Shown here: one piece after another, positions 7,420 through 16,107 of the stretch
Layout of the letters: each line of letters begins with the position of its first letter
Numbering within the stretch: position 1 is the first letter of the stretch
DNA from: CAZGUH01 sp964529005
GTDB taxonomy: Bacteria > Actinomycetota > Acidimicrobiia > Acidimicrobiales > Ilumatobacteraceae
Length of the DNA stretch: 64,000 bases
Direction of reading: 5' to 3'
Assembly (NCBI GenBank): GCA_964529005.1
Contig: CAZGUH010000019.1
Coordinates: forward strand, 9,015-73,014
The notes under the pieces: generated by a model
Seen by the model: only the letters and a program-made list of their open reading frames with translations
What the model was told of the DNA's origin: nothing
Database searches by the model: none
Made by a program: the position numbers and the translations under genes

Positions 7420-8061
7420 TCAGCGGTAGAAGGGGTTCTCGCCCGTGGCGTGATCGGTGAGGTCCTTCACCCGCTGCACGCCAGGCACGGTCTCCACGAT
7501 CATCGTCTGCACGCCTTCGAGCATCGTCATGCGGCTCATCGCGCACCCATGGCAGCCGCCGCCCATGGTCAGGAACGCCGTGCCCTCACCGTCGTGGCCG
7601 ACGTAGGTGACGAAGCCGCCGTGGGAGGCCAGGGCGGGGTTGACCTGCTCGGCGACCACGGTCTCGATCGCCGCGGACAGCTCGTCGTCACGTGTGAGCC
7701 CCTCGACCACCGGCGCCGCCGGACGGTTCGGGTTGCGGATCACCAGGCCAGCCGACTCGTTGTGGTCGAGCACCGCGCCACGGAGCAACTCGACGTCCTT
7801 GGCGGGGATGATCACCTTCAGCCCGTCGTGGGTGCGCACCTCGTCGGTGAACGCGGCCTTCGTGACCACATCGAACGCGAGGTCGTAGCGGAACTCCTCA
7901 CCCGGTGGCGACACGATCTCGAGACGCAGGCCGAGACGCTCGGGATCGTCCTCGTCGTTGCGCAACGCGAGGAGCTGGGCCAGAGCGCTCGACGTGACCT
8001 CGATGATCAGGTCGTTCGGCGTGGTGGTGGCTGCTGCAGCGAGCGGGCTCACGACCTTCAC
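7420..8061 (-). CDS. NfuA-like Fe-S cluster carrier (NifU C-terminal domain)
   Basis: A 213-residue two-domain protein. The first 110 residues resemble an A-type carrier (HesB/IscA) fold lacking obvious cysteine ligands, and the C-terminal 80 residues form the NifU/Nfu domain with the cluster-binding motif GGGCHGCAMS (CxxC) near residue 170. The arrangement matches NfuA, which receives Fe-S clusters and passes them to target enzymes. The GTG start at 8061 gives MKVVSPLAAA. It is divergent from the CDF transporter, 32 bp apart, and stands alone with no suf or isc gene nearby. Confidence 0.85.
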   Translation of the reverse strand: MKVVSPLAAAATTTPNDLIIEVTSSALAQLLALRNDEDDPERLGLRLEIVSPPGEEFRYDLAFDVVTKAAFTDEVRTHDGLKVIIPAKDVELLRGAVLDHNESAGLVIRNPNRPAAPVVEGLTRDDELSAAIETVVAEQVNPALASHGGFVTYVGHDGEGTAFLTMGGGCHGCAMSRMTMLEGVQTMIVETVPGVQRVKDLTDHATGENPFYR

Positions 8062-8093
8062 GCTATCGCCGGCACCGTCGACGAGACATCGCC

Positions 8094-9032
8094 GTGTGGC
8101 AACCTGTCGCCGTGCAGGAAGGAAGCCGCAAGGCCATCATCGCCGCGTTCTTCGCCAACCTCGGCATCGCCATCGCGAAGTTCGTCGGCTTCCTGATCAC
8201 CCGATCGGCGGGCCTGCTCGCCGAGGCCGGACACTCGCTCGCCGACACCGGCAACCAGGCGCTGCTGATGCTCGGCTCCAAGCGGGCACGGCGCGCCGCC
8301 GACCGCGAGCACCCCTTCGGATATGGACGGGAGCGGTACTTCTGGGCCTTCGTCGTAGCCCTCGTGCTGTTCAGCATGGGCGGCCTGTTCGCCCTCTACG
8401 AAGGCATCGAGAAGCTTCGCCACCCGCACGAAACGGAGAACCTCTGGGTGGCGATCGGCATCCTCGCGCTCGCCATCGCGCTGGAGAGCTTCTCGCTGCG
8501 CACCGCGGTGAAGGAAGCGAGTCACATCAAGCCGCCGTCCGCGTCCTGGTGGAAGTGGCTGCGCACCGCGAAGTCGCCCGAGCTCCCCGTGGTGCTGCTG
8601 GAGGACGTCGGCGCCGAGACCGGCCTGGTCCTCGCGCTCGCGGGCGTGGTGACTGCGCACGTCACCGGCGAGCCACGCTGGGACGCGGCGGGCTCGATCT
8701 CGATCGGCGTGCTGCTCGTCGTCATCGCCATCCTGCTGGCCATCGAGATGAAGGGCCTGCTGATCGGCGAGAGCGCGTCCGCCGACGACGAGCAGAAGGT
8801 CGTCGACGCGCTCACATCGGCCGACCGCGTGCGGCGCGTCATCCACCTGCGCACGCAGCACCTCGGCCCCGACGAGCTCCTCGTCGCGGCGAAGCTCGAG
8901 TTCGACCCCGGCCTCAGCGTCCCCGCGCTGGCCGAGGCGATCGACGGCGCCGAGACGGCGTTGCGGGCTGCCGTGCCGATCGCCCGGCTCGTGTACATCG
9001 AGCCCGACGTGTACCGCGGCGCGCCGGCGTGA
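8094..9032 (+). CDS. cation diffusion facilitator (CDF) family transporter
   Basis: A 312-residue CDF family metal/proton antiporter with about six hydrophobic helices. Helix 2 has the metal-site pattern AEAGHSLADTGNQ (H and D), followed by the family segment HPFGYGRERYFWAF; the second site lies in VLLEDVGAETG. The cytosolic C-terminal domain (from about residue 225) is predicted to dimerise. The AEAGHS/LLEDVGA pattern leaves the ion (Zn, Mn, Fe or Co) undecided. GTG 8094 is taken as the start; GTG 8112 is an alternative. The gene is divergent from the NfuA-like gene and its end lies just before the TPP riboswitch. Confidence 0.87.
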   Translation: MWQPVAVQEGSRKAIIAAFFANLGIAIAKFVGFLITRSAGLLAEAGHSLADTGNQALLMLGSKRARRAADREHPFGYGRERYFWAFVVALVLFSMGGLFALYEGIEKLRHPHETENLWVAIGILALAIALESFSLRTAVKEASHIKPPSASWWKWLRTAKSPELPVVLLEDVGAETGLVLALAGVVTAHVTGEPRWDAAGSISIGVLLVVIAILLAIEMKGLLIGESASADDEQKVVDALTSADRVRRVIHLRTQHLGPDELLVAAKLEFDPGLSVPALAEAIDGAETALRAAVPIARLVYIEPDVYRGAPA

Positions 9033-9061
9033 GCAGAGTCGCCACGCACCGCGCGCTCGGG

Positions 9062-9067
9062 TAGCCT
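9062..9067 (+). promoter_or_regulatory. candidate -10 box of the thiamine operon
   Basis: TAGCCT ends about seven bases before the expected 5' edge of the TPP riboswitch. No clear -35 box is seen. Confidence 0.45.
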
Positions 9068-9072
9068 TCACG

Positions 9073-9166
9073 ACCGAACCGGGGAGCTCGCACACGGCGG
9101 GCTGAGAGGGTGGCCGCGCCACCGACCCGAGAACCTGCTCTGGGTAATGCCAGCGAAGGGAGAAGC
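9073..9166 (+). promoter_or_regulatory. TPP riboswitch (THI element)
   Basis: The conserved segments appear in order: CGGGGAGC, GGGCTGAGAGGG (pyrimidine-sensing helix), CGACCCGAGAACCTG, CTCTGGGTAATGCCAGCGAAGGGA (pyrophosphate-sensing helix and closing strand). The closing strand merges into GGGAG, the likely ribosome site of the next gene, so thiamine pyrophosphate probably blocks translation initiation. It governs thiN-thiB-thiP-thiQ. Confidence 0.95.
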
Positions 9167-9169
9167 CCT

Positions 9170-9868
9170 CTGTCGAGGCACGCGCTCGCAATCGTGGTGA
9201 TCGGAGGCGGTCCGCTCGATCCGCGCGTCGTCGCGGGGATCGACGCGGCCTGCTGCCCGATCGTCGCCGCCGATTCCGGGCTCGACCACGCGCGCGCTGC
9301 GGGTCTCGTCCCGTCCGTCGTCGTCGGCGACATGGACAGCATCAGCGCGGACGGACTGGCGTGGGCCCGTTCGGTGGGCATGGAGATGGTCGAGCATTCA
9401 CCTGACAAGGACCGCACCGACACCGAGCTGGCGCTCGCCTACGCCGCGGTGATCGCCGAGCGGATCATCGTCCTGGCCGGTGACGGCGATCGGATCGACC
9501 ACACGCTCGGGGCCATCACCGCGCTCGGCCACCGTTCGCTGTCGGGCGCCGAGGTCTGCGGGTGGTGGGCGAACACGTTCGTCCGCCCACTGCACGGACC
9601 GACCGGGATCGAGCTGCGCTGCCCGCCCGGAACGGTCTTCAGCCTGCTCGCCCTGCACGGACCGTGCCGCGGCATCGACGTGCGCGGCGCCCGGTGGCCC
9701 CTGCGCGGCGCCGGCCTGGAACCGGGACGATCGCACGCTGTCAGCAACATCGTCGCCGAGGGCGAGCGCGCCGCATCCGTGTTCGTCGGCGAGGGCGTGC
9801 TCACCGTCGTCGTCCCCGACGGCTCGGCGCTCGACCTCACCGACCCCCTGGAGGAACACGAAGGATGA
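9170..9868 (+). CDS. thiN: thiamine diphosphokinase
   Basis: Transfers pyrophosphate from ATP to thiamine, yielding thiamine diphosphate. The TPK core is clear: IVVIGGGPLD at the start, AADSGLDHARAAG, VVGDMDSI (the catalytic acidic motif, near residue 50), DKDRTDTELALAYA, and a C-terminal substrate-binding beta domain (SNIVAEGERAASV). Length is about 230, typical. The start is uncertain: the riboswitch GGGAG (9158-9162) lies seven bases before CTG 9170, giving MSRHALAIVV; the nearest conventional in-frame starts are GTG 9194 and 9197, cutting closer to the first strand. The stop overlaps the thiB ATG (ATGA). Confidence 0.9.
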   Translation: MSRHALAIVVIGGGPLDPRVVAGIDAACCPIVAADSGLDHARAAGLVPSVVVGDMDSISADGLAWARSVGMEMVEHSPDKDRTDTELALAYAAVIAERIIVLAGDGDRIDHTLGAITALGHRSLSGAEVCGWWANTFVRPLHGPTGIELRCPPGTVFSLLALHGPCRGIDVRGARWPLRGAGLEPGRSHAVSNIVAEGERAASVFVGEGVLTVVVPDGSALDLTDPLEEHEG

Positions 9869-10938
9869 ACCAACGGACCCGCACCCGACGCACGGCGATC
9901 GCCGCGGCCGGCCTGCTGGCGGTCACCGCCGCGGCATGCGGAGGTGACAGCGACGACGCCGCGGACGTCGGCACGGACACGCTGCGGCTGATCGCCTACG
10001 ACTCCTTCGTGCTGCCGGAGGATGCGTTCGCGCCGTTCACCGAGGCCACCGGCATCACCGTCGAGGTGGCGCTCGCCGGCGACGCCGGGGAGATGGTGTC
10101 CAAGGCCGCGCTGACGGCAGGCAACCCGGAGGGCGACGTCATCTTCGGCATCGACAACACGTTGCTGTCGCGGGCGCTCGACGAGGACGTCCTCGAACCG
10201 CACACCGCCGCCGACATCGCGACGGTGCCCGGTGACCTGACCGCGCTCGTCCCCGACGGTGAAGCGACGCCCGTCGACTACGGCGACGTGTGCGTCAACT
10301 ACGACATCGCGTGGTTCGCCGACGAGGGGCTCGAGCCGCCCCAGACGCTCGACGACCTCGTCGATCCGGCGTACGCGGGCTTGCTCGTGGTCGAGAACCC
10401 CGCCACGTCGTCGCCCGGGTTGGCGTTCATGATGGCGACGATCGCCGAGTACGGCGACGGATGGACCGGGTACTGGACGTCGCTGCGCGACAACGACGTC
10501 CAGGTCGTCGACGGGTGGGAGCAGGCCTACTACACCGAGTTCTCGGGATCGTCCGGCGACGGGCCCCGACCGCTCGTCGTGAGCTACGCCTCGAGCCCAC
10601 CGGCCGAGGTCATCTTCGCCGACCCGCCGCGCACGGACGCGCCCACCGCGGTGTCGACGGGCACCTGCTTCCGCCAGATCGAGTTCGCCGGCGTGCTGCG
10701 CGGAACCGATCATCCGGACGAAGCCGGGCTGCTGGTCGACTACCTGCTGTCGCCGGAGTTCCAGGAGCTGCTGCCGCTGAACCTGTTCGTCTATCCGGCA
10801 CGCGACGGCGTCGAGCTGCCCGAGGAGTTCACGGCGTACGCCGCCGAGCCCGAGTCGCCCTACACCCTCCCGCCCGAGGAGATCGCGGCCAACCGCGCCG
10901 ACTGGGTCGACACATGGACGTCGACCGTGCTGCGCTGA
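9865..10938 (+). CDS. thiB: thiamine ABC transporter substrate-binding lipoprotein
   Basis: Extracytoplasmic thiamine-binding protein of the ABC importer ThiBPQ, 357 residues. A lipoprotein signal peptide ends in the lipobox LTAAAC followed by an acidic linker (GGDSDDAADVG), so it is tethered to the outer face of the membrane. The mature part begins LRLIAYDSFVLPEDAFAPF, the typical ThiB opening, and includes FGIDNTLLSRAL and VDYGDVCVNYD, the latter from the ligand pocket. The ATG overlaps the thiN stop; the stop overlaps the thiP ATG (TGATG), so translation is coupled throughout the operon. Confidence 0.95.
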   Translation: MNQRTRTRRTAIAAAGLLAVTAAACGGDSDDAADVGTDTLRLIAYDSFVLPEDAFAPFTEATGITVEVALAGDAGEMVSKAALTAGNPEGDVIFGIDNTLLSRALDEDVLEPHTAADIATVPGDLTALVPDGEATPVDYGDVCVNYDIAWFADEGLEPPQTLDDLVDPAYAGLLVVENPATSSPGLAFMMATIAEYGDGWTGYWTSLRDNDVQVVDGWEQAYYTEFSGSSGDGPRPLVVSYASSPPAEVIFADPPRTDAPTAVSTGTCFRQIEFAGVLRGTDHPDEAGLLVDYLLSPEFQELLPLNLFVYPARDGVELPEEFTAYAAEPESPYTLPPEEIAANRADWVDTWTSTVLR

Positions 10939-12554
10939 TGAGACCCTCGGCGTCGCCGCGCCTGCCCCGGTGGTTCCCGTGGGTGTGCGCAGCGGCGCCG
11001 CTCGTCTTCATCGGCGGCTTCTACGCCTGGCCGCTCACCACGCTGATGGCACGGGCGCTCGGCGCCGATGCGGTCGGCGACGTGCTGTCCGACCCCACCG
11101 TGCGGTCGGTCGCCTGGTACACGTTCTGGCAGGCGGCTGCCAGCACCGCGTTGACGCTGGTCGTGGGAGCGTTGCCGGCCTACGTCCTGGCGCGGTACCG
11201 CTTCCCCGGCCGCGCCGTCGTCACCGGCGTCGTCACCGCGCTGTTCGTGCTGCCGACCGTCGTCGTCGGCGCGGCCTTCCTGGCGCTGCTGCCGGAACGG
11301 TTCGACACCAGCGTGACCGCCGTCGTGCTCGCCCACATGGTGGTCAACCTCGCCGTGGTGGTGCGCACCGTGGGCGCGATGTGGGAACGCCTGCCGGCCG
11401 ACCTCGACGCCGCGGCGCGCACGCTCGGCGCGTCGCCGATGCGTTCGTTCGCCACGATCACGCTGCCGTTGCTGCGCCCGGCGCTCGTCGCCGCCGGGGC
11501 GATCGTCTTCCTGTTCACGTTCACGTCGTTCGGCATCGTGCAGCTGCTCGGAGGCGCGCGACGGCCGACCATCGAGGTCGAGATCGCCCGGCGGGCGACG
11601 CAGCTCGGAGACATCAGCGGCGCGGCCACGCTGTCGCTCGTGCAACTCGTCGCCCTCGCCGCGCTCGTCGCCTGGAGCGCGCGCAGCCAGGCCCGCCACG
11701 CCCGCGCCCTGGCGCTGCGGCCCTCCGGCGCGCGCCTGGCGCCGCGCACGCGGCGCCAGCGCGTGCTGGTCGCCGCGACCGTCGTCGGGGTGATGGCGGC
11801 GACGCTCGCGCCCTTGGCGGCGCTCGTCGAACGATCCCTGCGCACCGGCGACGGCCACTCGCTCGCCGCGTGGCGCGCGCTCGGCAGAGCCGAGGTGCGC
11901 CGCGGGGTCAGCGTCGGTCTCGACCCCGCGGCGTCGCTCGTGACGTCGATCGAGACCGCGCTCGCGGCGACGGCCATCGCGGTCACGATCGGAGCCCTGG
12001 CATCGGTCGCGATCGCGACGTCGGGGCGCGCCGGGCGCATCCTCGACGCCGGCGTCATGCTGCCGCTGGCGACGTCGGCGGTCACGGTCGGCTTCGGGCT
12101 GCTGATCACGTTCGACACCGCGCCCGTCGACTGGCGCGGGGCGCGGGCGATGACGCCGCTCGGGCATGCGCTCGTCGCCACGCCGTTCGTCGTGCGCACG
12201 GTCCTCCCCGTCCTCCGCGCGGTCGAGCCGCGCTGGCGAGACGCCGCGGCGACACTCGGGGCCTCGCCGCTGCGGGCGTGGGCGGCGATCGATCTGCGCC
12301 TGGCCGCACGGGCGATCGCCGTCGGCGCCGGCTTCGCGATGGCGATCAGCCTGGGCGAGTTCGGCGCCACGACGTTCCTCACCCGCAGCGGTCGAGAGAC
12401 GGTGCCGATCGCGATCACGCGGCTCCTCGGACGACCCGGCCCGCTGCTCAACGCACAGGCGTACGCCCTGGCGACCATCCTCGCGGTGGTCACCGTGGGA
12501 GTGGTGGTCGTGGCCGAGCGGTTCCAGGCGCGCGAGACGGGAGCGACGCGGTGA
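10938..12554 (+). CDS. thiP: thiamine ABC transporter permease
   Basis: A 538-residue double permease with two repeats of the binding-protein-dependent transport domain, about twelve hydrophobic helices. Each half has the EAA-type cytoplasmic loop that docks on ThiQ: AARTLGASPMRSFATITLPL near residue 155 and AAATLGASPLRAWAAIDLRL near 438. The duplicated architecture matches ThiP and iron(III) transporter permeases; the TPP riboswitch and thiB fix the substrate. ATG 10938 (TGATG overlap) was chosen over an upstream in-frame ATG at 10917. The stop overlaps the thiQ GTG (GTGA). Confidence 0.93.
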   Translation: MRPSASPRLPRWFPWVCAAAPLVFIGGFYAWPLTTLMARALGADAVGDVLSDPTVRSVAWYTFWQAAASTALTLVVGALPAYVLARYRFPGRAVVTGVVTALFVLPTVVVGAAFLALLPERFDTSVTAVVLAHMVVNLAVVVRTVGAMWERLPADLDAAARTLGASPMRSFATITLPLLRPALVAAGAIVFLFTFTSFGIVQLLGGARRPTIEVEIARRATQLGDISGAATLSLVQLVALAALVAWSARSQARHARALALRPSGARLAPRTRRQRVLVAATVVGVMAATLAPLAALVERSLRTGDGHSLAAWRALGRAEVRRGVSVGLDPAASLVTSIETALAATAIAVTIGALASVAIATSGRAGRILDAGVMLPLATSAVTVGFGLLITFDTAPVDWRGARAMTPLGHALVATPFVVRTVLPVLRAVEPRWRDAAATLGASPLRAWAAIDLRLAARAIAVGAGFAMAISLGEFGATTFLTRSGRETVPIAITRLLGRPGPLLNAQAYALATILAVVTVGVVVVAERFQARETGATR

Positions 12555-13234
12555 GCGCGCTCGAAGCCCGCGCGATCGTCGTGCGCTTCGGCGGTCGGAC
12601 GGTGCTCGACGGAGTGTCGCTCGCCGTGTCGAGCGGCGAGGTCGTCGCCCTCGTCGGCGCGAGCGGCAGCGGCAAGAGCACGCTGCTGCGCGTCGTCGCC
12701 GGGCTGCTGCATCCCGACGCCGGGGCCGTGCTGATCGACGGCCGGGACGTGACGACGACGCCGACGCACCGCCGCGGCGTGGGCATGGTGTTCCAGGACG
12801 AGCAGCTCTTCCCGCACCTCGACGTCGCCGCCAACATCGCCTTCGGCCCGCGCATGCACGGCTGGGATCGCCGGGCGACCCGCGAGCGCGTGTCGGAGAT
12901 GCTGCGCCTCGTCGGGCTGGAGGGATTCGAGCGCCGCACGGTGACCTCGCTGTCGGGCGGCGAGGCCAAGCGCATCGCGCTCGCACGGTCGTTGGCCACC
13001 GAACCGCGGGTGCTGCTGCTCGACGAGCCGCTCACCGGTCTCGACCGCGACCTGCACGACGACCTCGCCGGCGAACTGGCGCGCATCCTGCGGGCGACCG
13101 CGACGACCACGATCCTGGTGACGCACGATCGGGAGGAGGCGACCCGGATCGCCGATCGGGTCGTACCGATCACCAGCATTCGCGACGACGGAACCGACAC
13201 GCCCGCTGCGCCGCGCGGCATGCAGGTGAGCTGA
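12551..13234 (+). CDS. thiQ: thiamine ABC transporter ATP-binding protein
   Basis: The 227-residue ATPase of the thiamine importer. Walker A is GASGSGKSTL near residues 36-45, the Q-loop is VFQDEQLFPH, the ABC signature reads SLSGGEAKRIALARSL (the usual Q replaced by E-A), Walker B is VLLLDEPLTGLD and the switch His is in VTHDREEA. It starts at GTG 12551, overlapping the thiP stop. It is the last gene of the riboswitch-controlled operon; the following 46 bp hold a small palindrome (GCACA-CAT-TGTGC) before the next gene. Confidence 0.95.
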   Translation: MSALEARAIVVRFGGRTVLDGVSLAVSSGEVVALVGASGSGKSTLLRVVAGLLHPDAGAVLIDGRDVTTTPTHRRGVGMVFQDEQLFPHLDVAANIAFGPRMHGWDRRATRERVSEMLRLVGLEGFERRTVTSLSGGEAKRIALARSLATEPRVLLLDEPLTGLDRDLHDDLAGELARILRATATTTILVTHDREEATRIADRVVPITSIRDDGTDTPAAPRGMQVS

Positions 13235-13281
13235 GATTCGGCGCTTCCGGCCGAGCGCGCGCCGGGCACACATTGTGCGCC

Positions 13282-13551
13282 GTGGCGTCGCCCGCTGCCC
13301 ACCATCTCCGCACCCGATCTGCTGCGCTGCGCCGCGCGGCGCAGGCGATCGACGACTGCGACGTCCCATCGCTGTGCACGCGCGCCGGCGACGACGTGTG
13401 GATCGGGCCGACCGCGATGGCGTGCGTGGAAGACCTCGCTGTCCACGCGCTGCGCCTGGCGCAGGCTGCGGCCCACCTGCGCGACGTGGCGCGCTCCCTC
13501 GACGCCCGCGCCTCCACGGTGGAGAGCGCCCCCGAGCAGGCGTCGCGATGA
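13282..13551 (+). CDS. WXG100-like small protein (hypothetical)
   Basis: An 89-residue protein of two predicted helices separated by a turn containing VWIGPTA; the W-x-G at mid-length and the overall size resemble WXG100 (ESAT-6-like) proteins secreted by type VII systems. The C-terminal helix (VEDLAVHALRLAQAAAHLRDVA) is amphipathic, but there is no clear YxxxD/E export motif. The GTG start at 13282 follows a CATTGT box by five bases. Its stop overlaps the ATG of the 610-residue gene, so they form a coupled pair. No ESX core genes are visible in the window. Family assignment is an inference from pattern alone. Confidence 0.55.
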   Translation: MASPAAHHLRTRSAALRRAAQAIDDCDVPSLCTRAGDDVWIGPTAMACVEDLAVHALRLAQAAAHLRDVARSLDARASTVESAPEQASR

Positions 13552-15380
13552 GCAGCTTCCTCGGCTATGACCCCGGCGGCATCGACGTGCTGCGCCAGGC
13601 GATGCGGCGCACGGTCGACTCCCTGGGCGCGATCCGCTGCGACGATCGTGCGGCGGCCGACGCCCGGGCGGTGATCGCGGCGGCGATCTCCACCATCGGC
13701 GAGCGCTGGCTCCGGCTCCTCGACGACCTGGCGATGTGCCGCCCGCTCGACGAGTACACGGGCCGGGTGTTCGCCGCCGACGACCTCACCACGTCGATGT
13801 TCTCGATGCTGCACGAGCGACACGGCTGGCGCATCCAGACCGATCCCCTGCCGATGCCCACCCTGGCGTGGAACCCGTGGTTCGGCGAGCACACGGCACG
13901 GGCGATCGGGTGGCGCTTGTCGAACACCGACGACATCGGCGCGCTGCTCAGCGGGGACGAGGTGGCGTGGTTGGCTCGGGCGATCGAGGCGGTGGCCGCG
14001 GACCCCGACCTCACCGCGGCGTTCGCCGCCGAGATGACGCCGGGCGCGTGGCGGGGGCTGTGCGACGCCCTCGCGCGCGAGCAGTTGTGGCGGCGCGACC
14101 CCGTGTTCGCGTCCGTTCTCACCGCGGAGGACCGCGCCTACTCCGCCTCCGTCGACCGCGTGCTCGTGTCGCTCGGCAGCGTCGTCGCGGCCACCGACCG
14201 CGCCGTCTTGGACACGATGGCGCCGTACAGCGCGGCGCTCGTGCTGCGGCACACCGGGCTCGCCGGCGAGGAGCTGGCCGACGTCACCGCGCGCCTGCTG
14301 CGCCGGTGGCTCGACGAGCGCGACCCGCAGTGGCCCGACGTCGAGTTCGACGGGCTCAACGCCGGCGACGTGCTGATCGACGGCCTCCTCGCCGACCGCG
14401 CGGCGAGGGCCGCGTACCTCTCGCATGCCACCGCCGAGCCGGCGTTGCTGTTCCTCCCCGCGGCCGATCCGGGGCGCGCCGAGGCGCTCGCGCTGGCGAT
14501 GACCCGGCCCGGCGCCGCCCCCGACGCCGAGATCGGCGCCGCCGTCGTGGCGTGGAGCCGCTACCTGCTCGACGGCGGCGACGCCGCCGACTTCCTCGAC
14601 GTTCCGTACGGCATCGACGAGGCGTTTCCCGCATACCGGGCGATGCTCGGCGAGCTGGCCGCGCCGTGGCTGCTCCAGTTCACAGACTGGCATCGCCACG
14701 ATTGGGGGTTCGCCGAGGGCGAGGGCGAAGCCCTGCTCGGTCGCATCCTGGCCGACGACGACGCCTTCGCCCGATTCGGCGACGCGCGCCCGTCGGCGCT
14801 GGAGGCGTTCGGCGCCGCGCTGGCCAGGGATCCCGACGGCGCCGTCGACGACCTCGGCGCCGTCAGCGGATTGCTCGACCGCGTGACCGCCGACCGCTTC
14901 CTCGCCGATGCCGAACATGCCCGCGCGGTGTGGGATCTGAAGGTCGAGATCGCGGGGGCGGGCCTGACGTTCGTCGCCGGCCGTCTCGGCGCGCTGGTCT
15001 CGCCCATGGGGGGAAAGGTCGCCAAGAAGATCACCGGACGGGTCGGCGTGCCGCTGCTCGAACGCTTCGCTCGCGATCGCGGCTGGGACTGGATCCCTCC
15101 CACGGAGGCCGAGAGCGAAGCCGCCGTCGCCGCGGCGCTGTCGTGGAGCCACACGCTGCTCGTCGCCGCGGTGGCGGCGACGGTGTTCGACGAGCTCGTG
15201 AAGAGCGGACGCGTCGCGCCGGGCACGCCGCCTCCGCCCGCGCCGGTCGCCGGTGAGTCGACGCTCGACTATCGCCACCACCTCGAGCAGTGGCGTGCGC
15301 GGCTACCTGGCGACGTGCAGGGCGATGCCGGCCTGTACCGCGATGTGATCTCGACGTACGACCCGCACCGCAATCGCTGA
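13548..15380 (+). CDS. large protein of unknown function coupled to the WXG-like gene
   Basis: A 610-residue protein that I do not recognise. The N-terminal 70 residues (LGYDPGGIDVLRQAMRRTV and on) again look like a long helical hairpin of the kind found at the head of type VII substrates. The middle is mixed alpha-helical and acidic. Residues around 470-510 (ITFVAGRLGALV-like stretch) and 535-555 (SHTLLVAAVAATVFDEL) are hydrophobic enough to enter or touch a membrane. A Pro-rich break (GTPPPPAPVAG) precedes a short C-terminal tail. No signal peptide, catalytic motif or known toxin signature is visible. It is translationally coupled (ATGA) to the small gene before it. Confidence 0.7.
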   Translation: MSSFLGYDPGGIDVLRQAMRRTVDSLGAIRCDDRAAADARAVIAAAISTIGERWLRLLDDLAMCRPLDEYTGRVFAADDLTTSMFSMLHERHGWRIQTDPLPMPTLAWNPWFGEHTARAIGWRLSNTDDIGALLSGDEVAWLARAIEAVAADPDLTAAFAAEMTPGAWRGLCDALAREQLWRRDPVFASVLTAEDRAYSASVDRVLVSLGSVVAATDRAVLDTMAPYSAALVLRHTGLAGEELADVTARLLRRWLDERDPQWPDVEFDGLNAGDVLIDGLLADRAARAAYLSHATAEPALLFLPAADPGRAEALALAMTRPGAAPDAEIGAAVVAWSRYLLDGGDAADFLDVPYGIDEAFPAYRAMLGELAAPWLLQFTDWHRHDWGFAEGEGEALLGRILADDDAFARFGDARPSALEAFGAALARDPDGAVDDLGAVSGLLDRVTADRFLADAEHARAVWDLKVEIAGAGLTFVAGRLGALVSPMGGKVAKKITGRVGVPLLERFARDRGWDWIPPTEAESEAAVAAALSWSHTLLVAAVAATVFDELVKSGRVAPGTPPPPAPVAGESTLDYRHHLEQWRARLPGDVQGDAGLYRDVISTYDPHRNR

Positions 15381-15403
15381 GACGTCAAGATGCCGACGCC
15401 GGC

Positions 15404-16051
15404 TCAGAGGATGCCGGCGGGTGCGACGCCGGGGATCTCGACCCGGCCGGTGAGCCAGGCGAGGCGTTCGTGCGGCGACATCGCGCGCGCCGCGGGCGGC
15501 AGCTCGGGCGAACCGTGCGGCCGGCGCTCGGCCCACACGGCCTCCTGCACGGGCAGGTCTCGGCGCACGTACGCCTCCGACCAGTCGCGCCACGTGAACG
15601 CGAGGCCCAGGTCGGCGTGGTGGACCTCGACCTCGCGCCAGCGGCGCATCGGCAGCTCGGCCACGGGGAACTCGCCGCGTGACCCCGCAGCGGTGGCGCC
15701 CCACACCGTTGCGTCGGTGACCGCCCACGCCTGCTCGAGCCGCCAGATGGAGCCGCGCACGTCGGCCACCAGCTCCGCCGCCGAACGACCGGCGCCGGCT
15801 TCGATATCGCCGTTGCGCTGCGCGAGCCCGCCCGGATACTGCATCACCGGCTCGCCGCCCGCGTTCTGGATGACGTGCGTGAAGCTGTCGGCATTGCGGG
15901 CCAGGTGCGTGAGGACGTGGGCGACGGTCCATCCCGGCAGGAGCGACGGGCGGCGCGGCGCGTGCTCGTCGAGCACCTCCAGCGTGTTCAGCAGGCGCTG
16001 ATGCGCGGCGGCGCAGCCGGCGATGTCGGCGTCGAGCGAGGGGCGATCCAC
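15404..16051 (-). CDS. maleylpyruvate isomerase family mycothiol-dependent enzyme
   Basis: A 215-residue protein of the DinB-like mycothiol-dependent maleylpyruvate isomerase family. The N-terminal segment RPSLLPGWTVAHVLTHLARNADS (from residue 36) carries the metal-binding His and is the family signature; MRRWREVEVHHADLG near 140 supplies the next His pair. The founding enzyme isomerises maleylpyruvate to fumarylpyruvate in gentisate breakdown, but no gentisate genes are nearby, so another mycothiol-linked role is possible. The GTG at 16051 was chosen because it precedes the first helix; a longer frame would run into the gnd promoter. Confidence 0.8.
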   Translation of the reverse strand: MDRPSLDADIAGCAAAHQRLLNTLEVLDEHAPRRPSLLPGWTVAHVLTHLARNADSFTHVIQNAGGEPVMQYPGGLAQRNGDIEAGAGRSAAELVADVRGSIWRLEQAWAVTDATVWGATAAGSRGEFPVAELPMRRWREVEVHHADLGLAFTWRDWSEAYVRRDLPVQEAVWAERRPHGSPELPPAARAMSPHERLAWLTGRVEIPGVAPAGIL

Positions 16052-16107
16052 GGCCGAACCGTAGCGGCCGCGCGAGGCGCCCTGCGCGGGCGTGGCAACC
16101 TGGCGCG

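Noticed and set aside
10917..10937. ATG 10917 as thiP start
   Set aside because: It would add seven residues inside thiB; ATG 10938 forms the TGATG overlap seen in coupled genes.
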